A DNA stretch of 64,000 nt from Diphasiastrum complanatum (lineage: Eukaryota > Streptophyta > Lycopodiopsida > Lycopodiales > Lycopodiaceae): the NCBI GenBank assembly GCA_029204225.1, contig CM055099.1:59751510-59815509 (forward strand). Reading direction: 5' to 3'. A program made the translations under genes and the position numbers. This document shows, one piece after another, positions 56,185-64,000 of the stretch. The notes beneath the pieces were generated by a model, which worked only from the letters and a program-made list of their open reading frames with translations, searched no databases and was not told where the DNA came from. Position 1 is the first letter of the stretch. Every line of letters starts with the position of its first letter.

Positions 56185-59100
56185 ATGTCAAGTAGTTCTA
56201 CCTCTTCTATTTCAGTAGTTGTAACTCAATATGTTGCAACAAGTGCAACATCTTCATCTGACATTCCCAATGAAAGCTTTTTTTATAAAGCCACTCCTGA
56301 ATCTGAACATATTTTGGTAAACGATGTGGCATCGTCATCATTTACCCGTTCATCATCTGAAATTCCTCAAGCAAATACTTTTCAAGAAATGATGCCTGTA
56401 ACTCAGCTTGTATCAAATCTTTCGACCTCATCCTCCTCTTCAGATATAGGCTCGGCACAACTAAAACATTGTTCTTTTAAACAAGTTGAATCATTGAGTG
56501 ATGAGTCAAAAGCTTCAATTCACTCATTTACTGATTCTAGTAAATCAACAGATCCAAGTAAGTCTATTGATCCGCGACGTTCAAGCTTTTCTCATGTTCG
56601 TAGGAGACCTTCTCAAAGTGATGTTCGTCGTGTTAAATCTAAAAGAGCTATATTCGTTGAAAATTTAGAGCCTTCTGAGGGTCCAGAACATCCTGGGGTT
56701 AGAGCCAGAATTCCTAGTCATGAAATTCCAACACCTTCTCAACTAGTTCAAGCACCTACTAGTGTCATAGGTTCAATTTATAGATCAAACTCCAAACAAA
56801 AAGAAAAATACAAGAGAAACTTGAGATCCTCACCCGATTTAATGAATCGTCAAAAACAATTGATTACAAAATCTGAGATTCGAAAGGTACGAAGTATTAT
56901 TTGCTGCTCATCCTGTTGTTTGCAAAAGTTGAGTATCAGAGAAATTGAAGAATTAAGATCAAACTTCTTTTTACGAAGTAAGGATGAGAGAAATTACTAT
57001 TTGTGTGCAACAGTGAGGCCGGACAAAAATTCATTTTCGTATTTTTTAAATGCTTTGGAGGTTTGTCGCAAAGCTTACAAAGCAATTCACGCAATCGAAA
57101 ACTCACGGCTTCAATGAATGCATGCACGACTTCAGAAAGACCCAAGATTATTGGGATCCTTACAGGGTCGAACTGTTTCTCCAGATGCTTTAAATGCAAC
57201 TGCTTGGCTAAAGTATTTCATAGATGTCCATGGAGAAAAATTGCCTAATTTCTCATATTTTCACTTGCCGGATGATTTTACAAAATTAGAAATATTTTTT
57301 ATGTACAAAGAGTTTGCAAAAACAAAAAATGTTCCCTATTTGAGTTACTCATATTTTCTTAGAATTTGGAAAAGAGATTTTGGACTGGTAAAGATTTCCA
57401 AAAAACCACAAATGATAGTATGCTCTACTTGCGAGTTGTTAAAGTCTACAAAACAACTTGCAAAGACCAATGACGAGAAAGGTAAATATTAATCAAATTT
57501 GTCATTCATTTTAATACTTTTTGTTTTGAAAAAAATTATGTTGCTGTCTTTTTGAACACCATTATGATATGATCTTTATTTTATTAAATAAGTGAATCAT
57601 TGTATTTTCAGTGGATGCTACAAAAGCTCTTCAACTGCACAAAGATCAACAAACAGTTGAAAGACAAAAGTTGGCCAAGCATCGAAAGAAATGTTTGGAA
57701 TGTCCACAAAAATATCTGGGACTTGTTATTGATGGCATGGATCAGAAGAAAATAATGTTGCCTCATTTTGTCAGAGTGCCCAAAAATTTGAACGAGGCAG
57801 ATTTTATTTAGGTTCATCTTGTTGGAGCACTTGTGTTTAATGGCACTTTGGAGTCCAAGGTCTTTTTTAATTATCCCAATGTTTGAAATGATCCAAATTT
57901 GACGATCACCATTGTACATAAGATAATTTGCGAATTTGGTGAAAATCTTCCAGAAATACTTTATTTGTAGCTTGACAACACTGCTAGGGAAAATAAAAAT
58001 CAAACTGTTTTGGCATACTTGTCTATGCTAGTGGAGAATTTTTTTTTCAAAAAAGTAAAAATAGGATTTTTGTTGGTAGGACATACCCACGATCAAATTG
58101 ATCAAATGTTTAGTTGCTTTTCTAAGAGGTTGAGACGCAAGAAAGCATTTTCATTACCAGTGCTTCAAAACATTGTTGAGAAATCGTATGTGCCAAAGCC
58201 AAACATGTCATTAATTAGACACACATATGATTTTCGTGATTATGTTAAGGCGTCCAACGAAACAGAGCGATGCGTAGCTAATATTAATGATACTAGCTTT
58301 CAGCACCAGTTTAAAATCAAATGTAACGAATCAGACATTATATTATTATGGGGCAAACTATTTTCAAATTCAGTTTCATGGCTACCTCTTGAAGGAGCTC
58401 AATTTTTGCTTAACATTCCATTGACTCAAATCAAGTTTGAAGTCCTTGCTAGAAGAACAAAAGGCGCAAAGAGAACATCGTGAGATTGATCCATTTGCTT
58501 CATTAATTTTTTTGGAATCAAGTATTCAAGTAGCTTATCATTTTTTTGATGAGTTTGATCAGCATTGGTGGATGGACTTTTTTGAGGAACAAAAAATTAG
58601 TTTGCTCAATATCGAACATACATCAACAACTGATGAATTTTATTGGCCTCATAAATTAGAAACATTAACTATGACTGTCGAACCTTCAGATCTTCCTCGA
58701 GGTAATGATTCTCTGCAGCTTGTGCAAGGTGAGGAACATGAAATTTATGTGGGCTCATGGAAGAATAGGCAAAGTGTAAAAGCTGCAAAAATGAAATGGC
58801 GCGGTGATTTGAATGAAATCCAAATTGGAAGCCTTGTTGCACTTGTAGCTTCAAAAAACAATGAAGGACATCCATTTTGGATTGCCAAAGTACTTGGTTT
58901 TATTCAAAATAGCAATCAAACAAAAGTACTACGTGTCCATTGGTTGCGCACCACTTCAACGAATGCTTTTTTGGGAAGGTACGAACTCGAAATGTTGCAA
59001 GTAGATCCAAAGGGCAAGAGAAAGAGATTGCCAAAAATCAACCAAGAGTCGATGATTTGAATCTACAAGATGTAGATGTTTTGGCATTTAATTTTGAATT

Positions 59101-59365
59101 AACAATGACCAATCATCTACGAAAGTCAACAATATCTATATTGAAAGAACAACTTGGATTACTTGAAAAACCATCATCCTCCACTCGTCATCAATAGAGA
59201 AAAGCTTATTTACAAGGTTTTTTGTCAACATTAGACGCGGATTCTGAGGAAGACATGCCAGTTGACTCTGATGAAGAAGACGGGTCTTCCACTTCATCAG
59301 CTGAAAACGAGAGTGTTGAGAATATGTCAAGTTTTGAATTGAGAGGCATCAGTGAAAATTCCTAA
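56185..59365 (+). pseudogene. Putative DDE-type transposase of the insertion, two exons, inactivated
   Basis: Exon 1 (56185-57481) and exon 2 (57612-59365) join through consensus sites (gagaaag|gtaaat; gtattttcag|tggatg) with matching phase, giving about 1,010 residues. Residues 1-200 are serine-rich and disordered. A basic region and a cysteine block (ICCSSCCLQKLSIREIEELR) follow near residue 240. The probable catalytic domain has GLVIDGMDQKKIMLP (near 473), LxLDNTARENKNQTVLAYLS (near 554) and FLLVGHTHDQIDQMFS (near 590). From memory this set (D-G-M-D-Q, L-D-N...E-N-K-N, G-H-T-H...I-D) belongs to transposase-like proteins with a domain catalogued as DUF7869; I could not verify it. A C-terminal block IGSLVALVAS...FWIAKVLGFI resembles a chromatin-reader barrel. 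In-frame stops at 57115, 57809, 57884 and 57968 and shifts near 58440 and 59020 inactivate it. Confidence 0.75.
57482..57611 (+). other. Intron of the putative transposase gene
   Basis: This 130-bp AT-rich intron has donor gtaaat and acceptor attttcag. Joining restores codon GTG and the frame. It shows that the gene was a spliced nuclear gene and not a recent bacterial or organelle insert. Confidence 0.75.
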
Positions 59366-59620
59366 TGTACTTTAAAAAAAAAGAATGTGCAAATATAATT
59401 TAAGCTATTTTGTATTTCAATGGGATTTCGAGTTTAAAAAATCATTTGTTCTCTTGAATTATTATTTTTTTTGAAATTATGATGGTTTTATGAAGTTTGC
59501 AACAAAAAACTTGTAGTTCTTTATTAAAATATGTATTTCTTGGCTTTTTTTTATAACAAAATTTAGAGATTTATTAAAAAATTCCATGATTTTGGCCTAA
59601 AACTAGGACCATTAAAAAAC
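59366..59620. other. AT-rich right end of the insertion
   Basis: About 250 bp run from the transposase stop to the resumption of copia E. No coding sequence was found. It should contain the right terminus of the element. Confidence 0.5.
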
Positions 59621-60262
59621 ACCAAAAAAGATTACTCTTTTTCAGGTCAAAGTCCCAAAACAAATGTTATCGTGTTAGAACCAGAGAGCCTAACCGAAGC
59701 AATTAACTCCAAGGATGCTGTGAAGTGACAAGAAGCTATGAAAAGCGAGTACAACTCACTTTTGACGAACCAGACCTGGACACTAGTCGACTTCCCCACT
59801 CACAAGAGAGTTATCGACAACAAGTGGATCTTCAAGGAGAAGATCAACTCTGATGGTTCCATTGCTAAATGGAAAGCAGGACTGGTGGCTAAAGCATTCA
59901 CTCAAGTCCAAGGAGTGGATTATCAAGAAATTTTCAGTCATGTCATCAAGATGCAGTCAATTAAGACTCTGATTGCGTTAGCAGCCACAAAAGACCTCGA
60001 AATGCACCAAATGGATGTCAAGACAACATTTCTCAACGAAAATGATGAGGAAGAGCTGTATACCTGATTCAAAGTCAAAGTCCAAGAGCACAAAGTGTGC
60101 AAGCTGCACAAAGCAATCAATGGTCTGAAATAGGCCGCAAGAGCATGGTTTGATAGAATCAACTCTTATCTCATTCAATTGGGATTTGCAAACAATTCAG
60201 CTGACTGTAATGTTTATTCGAAGCATATAGGCACCAATTCAGTCCACATAGCTCTTTACGCA
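59621..60262 (+). pseudogene. Ty1/copia element E, reverse transcriptase part
   Basis: The frame resumes TKKDYSFSGQSPKTNVIVLE then EPESLTEAINSKDAV, a TGA, QEAMKSEYNSLLTNQTWTLV, KRVIDNKWIFKEKINSDGSI, KAGLVAKAFTQVQGVDYQEI and LEMHQMDVKTTFLNENDEEE with the first catalytic aspartate. After a TGA it goes on CKLHKAINGLK, TAG, AARAWFDRI. It stops at 60262, before the Y-V-D-D active site, where the minus-strand copia F begins. Stops stand where tryptophan or glutamine codons are expected (W-Q-E-A-M; L-K-Q-A-A-R). Confidence 0.9.
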
Positions 60263-62130
60263 GCATGTTCTTCCTTTATAGAAATCCAAGACCTCCATGT
60301 CTCATAATGATCACAACAAACATGACCTTAAATGTGCACTTTCTATGATCATCAATATTACTTAGGCTCGAAACATAAGTCCAAAAGTCACCACAACTTG
60401 GCATAATTTTTCTCATATTGAAATCAACAAGTATTTCCATCTCAATAAGGCTAACTACTTGCTTATGGATATAAGTGCCCACTTTGGATGCTTCACTTAT
60501 TCTCATAAGAAGTTTACAACTTGCCTCTAAGATTGAAAATTTACAATTTTCAACATTATGAATGAACACATCATTCTTGATCTTATTGAAACCAAAAGAC
60601 TCAAACACCTTACTTTTGGAATCCAAAAGTTCAATCCAAGTGTATCTAGAGTAATCATCAATAAAATATACATAAATTAATGCACCTCCATTAGATTCTT
60701 GAGAAAAAGAGTGCACATCACTATGAATGAGATCTAATGACTTAGAAGATCTAGTGGAAGAATTAGCAAATGGTAGCTTGTGAGCCTTTGAGAGACTACA
60801 AGCCTCATAACTCTTTCCACACTTTGAAAATGAAGGCCGAGTGCAAGCTCCCTTGTGCATAGGATCTCCATTGATTTGTAGTTGGGGTGTCCCAACCTCT
60901 TATCCCAAAGTTCCACTTGTGTAAGCTCATCCTTAGCCATATTCACACTTCCAAGAAATACATTGGCATCAAGCCTAAAAGCATCCCTTGCTTGAATCCC
61001 TTTACAATGCAAGTGTCATTCATCATAATAGAGCAAACAACTTGCTTAAAATGGACATCTAAACCATCATCCATCAATTGTCCTACACTTAGCAAATTCT
61101 TAGTGAGTGTAGGAACATAGAGTACATTTTGAAGATCTACTCTTTTGGAGGATCCAAGACTTAAAGGAATTATTCCCACTCCATCTATTCTACATTCTTT
61201 ATCACTTGCTACTAGAATAGACTTTTTACAACCTACAAAAGTTGAGAAGAAATCCCTTTGGAATGTCATGTGGGAACTAGCCCCACTATCAATCCATCAT
61301 GTGTCATTGGAGTAGCTCTTGCTTGTTGATGTAGATGCCATCAAGGATGAATCAACCTCATACTCATCTTTCTCAAAAGTAAGGTGGCCTTGCTTGCTCT
61401 CACTTTATGCATTCTTCTTTTTGTAGAACTCAGATGCAAAGTGCCCCTTCTTTTCACAAAAGAAGCACTTTTGTCTGGCTTTATCTTTCTTCTTTCCTTT
61501 AGAGCTGATTCTTGTTCATCATCACTCTTGGCCTCCATGCTTTGGATCTTCTTCTTGAACTTAATTTTTCCTTTGCTTGAGAAGTTTTCCTTCTCATCTC
61601 CATCATGTAGCTTCAAGAAACCAATCCTTTGTCTCAAATGTAGGATCCTACTCTCCTTGGCTACAAGCACACTATGGAGTTTGTCAATAGAAGGTAAGGA
61701 ATCTTGTATGGCAAAACCTTGTACTAGATCTGAGAACTCATCTCCAAGACCATTTAATATGATTTGCACAAGCTCATCATCATGTATTTTCTCACTAATG
61801 ATGGAAAGTTCTTATTTGATCCTCAAGACATACTCTTGAGCACTCTCAGTCACTACCTCTAATGCTTTCTAGAACCCTGTTTCTAAGCATAAGCACTCTA
61901 GAGGTATTTTTGGATTCATAAATCCCTTTCAAGGAGTTCCAAGCCTCCTTGGCCAAAGTACATGAAGCAACTTCTTTGAGGAGTTCATTACTGACATTCA
62001 TTTTTAGGCAATGCAATGCTAGTCTAGCTCTCTTTTTGTACTTCACTTGTTCTTGTCCTCCTTCAGGCTCTGCCTCTTCACCAAGGACAAGATCATACAA
62101 ATCTTGGAACACTATAAGTGACTCCATTCT
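60263..62130 (-). pseudogene. Ty1/copia element F: gag, protease and partial integrase
   Basis: On the minus strand from 62127: gag starts MESLIVFQDLYDLVLG and contains LLKEVASCTLAKEAWNSLKG then, after shifts, ILNGLGDEFSDLVQGFAIQD. A zinc knuckle reads CFFCEKKGHFASEF with its last cysteine replaced by phenylalanine. The protease region has RVDLQNVLYVPTLTKNLLSV, typical of the stretch after the copia active site; the active-site triad itself lies in a gap at about 61270-61300. The pre-integrase domain has LWDKRLGHPNYKSMEILC. Integrase begins SLDLIHSDVHSFSQESNGGA and FIDDYSRYTWIELL, then degrades and is cut off at 60263. Reverse transcriptase and 3' LTR are missing. Confidence 0.87.
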
Positions 62131-62802
62131 TACTTGAATAGTTACTTGAATTTAGTCTCTCAATAGCTTCAAGAAGATAGGCTCCAATTGAACCCATTTT
62201 TACTAGTTACAAGTATAACAATGGTACTAAAAAATGTTTTCCCTATTCTCTTTCTCAGAATTTAGCCACAAGGCTACTCACTTGAATCTCACAAAACTCA
62301 AGAAGTAAGATTTATAATGATCTTAAACTCAAAAGGACTTGGGAAACAAAATTCTACACACACTATCCTCTTGGAAAATTTGGATTTGGCTCTTGGAAGT
62401 GCCTATGCCTTCCTATTGTGTTTAGAATCATTTTAGTCTCTAGAACTAAAGTGCATCAGTCTCAAAACTCACTCTCAATTATTTAGAGGTTGATAAAAGA
62501 TCGAACACCATTTCACATCACATCTAGAATGAGTTGATTGAACTTTTACAAAGCAAATTACTAGTTTTACTCTCACAATCTTGTTTGAAACACAAACTTG
62601 AATAATCACATAGATATGGTGAAAGTACAAATACACCAGCATCTCATACGTGTGGGAAGTACACTTGAACTTTACACACTAATTTGTACTCCAAATCCTC
62701 AAGTAAACAATTGGTTAGACTCACCCTCCTTCAAATTGATTTTAGCCCCAATGCTTTGTACAAAATGAAGAGTTTTAGATCATTATTAGAGCTCTTAGAC
62801 TT
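62131..62802 (-). other. Leader of copia element F
   Basis: About 670 bp lie between the gag start and the primer-binding site, with no coding sequence recognised. Confidence 0.6.
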
Positions 62803-62815
62803 GGCTCTGATACCA
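62803..62815 (-). promoter_or_regulatory. Primer-binding site of copia element F
   Basis: On the minus strand tggtatcagagcc follows directly on ...ttttttgaca, the end of the 5' LTR. It matches the plant initiator tRNA-Met site exactly. Confidence 0.85.
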
Positions 62816-63250
62816 TGTCAAAAAATTAGAAAATAGGACTCAATTTGATCTACAAAAGATCAATAAGAGTGATTGGAAACTTTTTATGTTGATCTATCTT
62901 CAAACTAGCATCCAAATCTAGCTTTTACTTGACAATTTCTACACATCCAAGTAGGAACAATCAAAGATAACCTTCACACGTGTGAAGTAAAACCACTACA
63001 TGGCCTGCTAATAGAATATATGTTTACTTAACGAATCCGAAGCATTCATCCACAAAGAGCTTGCTTAAGAGAGTGAAAACACCAAGATTGCTCCCAAATC
63101 AATGTTTCTCATCATTAACCTCCAAATGGATCTCACATGGATGATATACAAAATTTTCATAATCTCTCTCTAATCCATATCCAGCACGTTTGAGATAGCT
63201 CATAGTGCTTATCCATATCCACTTTGGCTAAGATTCTACTAATTTGCCAC
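62816..63250 (-). repeat. Probable 5' LTR of copia element F (right end not fixed)
   Basis: On the plus strand the LTR starts tgtcaaaaaattag next to the primer-binding site, as a TG...CA LTR should. The other end is not certain: no second copy is in the window, and the gag fragment of copia G begins by 63258 or 63423. Confidence 0.55.
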
Positions 63251-63257
63251 ATCATCA

Positions 63258-63959
63258 TTGGTGGCTAGTGTTGACCTTCTAGATTCCTACAAGCTAGGAG
63301 ATAACTCCTACCATTTAGGAGATTTGACATTTGACTCATATGAAATCTATATACAATTATGCTTGACATTTCACAAATGTGGACAGGTCCTCACACATGT
63401 GGATCCACATAGATATCAAACCATGAACAATATCAAGGTGAAAATTGTCAATTCCAACACCAAGGATGGCAAAGCTCTTGCCAATGTATCTCTGAATCTT
63501 AAAGATTCACAAATAGCTCATGTAACAAATTGTTTTAGATCCAAAGAAACAAGGGACATTCTTTCTGGTCTATATAAAACAATAGATGTATCGACTTGTC
63601 TCTTCTTGAGAAAGAAGTTCATGTCGTTCAAGATGAGTGAAGGTACCTCAGTCACTGATCATCTGAAGGAATTCAAACCGCTACTCAATCAGCTAGCTGC
63701 AATAGGTTCACCGGCATTGGATGAAGATGGTAACATGTCTCTTCTATCCAGTCTTCCTCCCTCTTATGACAACTTAATATTTCTTTTGAGCAATGCTCCT
63801 GAACTGTCTCTACAAAAGTTGACAACAAGTTTATTGCAGGAAGAAGTAAGAAGAAAAAGCTTATCCACGTCAAATACAATGGCAGTTGCCCTCTATCTGA
63901 ATAAGCAACAATTCCAGAAGAAGAAATCTTCAAAGGATAAGAAGACCAATGCTGAGTAG
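63258..63959 (+). pseudogene. Ty1/copia element G gag
   Basis: The frame of 233 codons is intact to a TAG. The first 55 residues do not look like gag and may be fused flanking sequence. From about 63423 (MNNIKVKIV) it has KALANVSLNLKDSQIAHVTN, FLRKKFMSFKMSEGTSVTDH, LNQLAAIGSPALDEDGNMSL, LSSLPPSYDNLIFLL and LTTSLLQEEVRRKSLS. These are the standard blocks of the copia (UBN2) gag. It lacks the conserved N-terminal K-L-N-G...W part. The zinc knuckle and pol would lie beyond the window. Confidence 0.8.
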
Positions 63960-64000
63960 ACTGATTTAGACCAACAATGACAATAACACAATCGACAACA

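Larger units (their letters stand above)
51590..59620. mobile_element. About 8-kb insertion: putative DNA transposon encoding a transposase and a DNA methyltransferase
   Basis: The insertion lies inside the linker between integrase and reverse transcriptase of copia E. The copia sequence leaves off at ERCTK and resumes at TKKDYSFSGQSPKTNVIVLE. It is much more AT-rich than the copia parts. It holds two divergent spliced genes (minus 52090-54900; plus 56185-59365) separated by 1.3 kb with an array of 17-bp palindromes. The flanks share a diverged duplicate: actaaaaacaaaagttatag on the left (51569-51588) and accaaaaaagattactcttt on the right (59621-59640). A 17-base near-match, aaaacaaa(a/t)gttat(a/c)gt, also occurs at 51572-51588 and 59657-59673. 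Exact ends and terminal inverted repeats could not be fixed in the AT-rich DNA; a weak ggaatttt(n)ctaaat pairing exists between about 51600 and 59585. Confidence 0.7.

Noticed and set aside
51590-59620. Integrated virus or Maverick/Polinton
   Set aside because: No polymerase B, protease, capsid or packaging ATPase is visible; only the methyltransferase and the transposase-like gene are found.
51590-59620. Recent bacterial or organelle transfer because of the methyltransferase
   Set aside because: Both genes have consensus introns with matching phases and AT-rich eukaryotic context; any transfer would be ancient.

Overview
The window looks like nuclear DNA of a land plant with a large, repeat-rich genome. 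The evidence is Ty3/gypsy chromoviruses and Ty1/copia elements primed by initiator tRNA-Met, plant-type LINE and hAT relics, and one host gene whose small exons sit in introns of up to 27 kb. Introns this long favour a gymnosperm, fern or similar plant, but the sequence does not prove a lineage. No rRNA, tRNA or CRISPR was seen.

Layout. 1-6.1 kb is a mosaic of old gypsy relics on both strands. From 8.06 to 46.86 kb runs a plus-strand host gene of which nine exons can be placed. They encode an alpha-helical, probably coiled-coil protein that I do not recognise. Its 27-kb intron (8906-36186) holds a copia gag relic with a minisatellite, a hAT transposase relic, a LINE without its 3' end, and two LTR retrotransposon loci. 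In the first locus chromovirus A (16281-28494, target duplication GATGG) contains chromovirus B (21000-27423, target duplication TTGCC). The second locus is the deleted element C (30531-34644, target duplication TGGTA), a relative of B. The last intron carries a LINE reverse-transcriptase relic.

47.4-64 kb is a field of copia fragments: H at 47.4-48.5, E at 50.6-51.6 plus 59.6-60.3, F on the minus strand at 60.3-62.8 and beyond, and G at 63.3-64. Copia E is split, between its integrase and reverse-transcriptase coding regions, by about 8 kb of AT-rich DNA (about 51590-59620).

That insertion is the most unusual object here. It has two divergent spliced genes. The minus-strand gene (52090-54900) ends in a beta-class (permuted) DNA N6-adenine/N4-cytosine methyltransferase domain. 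The plus-strand gene (56185-59365) encodes a protein of about 1,000 residues that resembles an uncharacterised DDE-type transposase family. Between and inside them lie about 16 copies of the palindrome CCTATGCTNAGCATAGG, a GC-rich pocket and a telomere-like CCCTAA run. I read it as a degenerate DNA transposon that carried its own DNA methyltransferase and a palindromic binding-site array. Both genes are broken, largely by stop codons that C-to-T changes could explain.

Nearly every mobile-element gene here is a pseudogene. The one long intact reading frame is the gag of element B.
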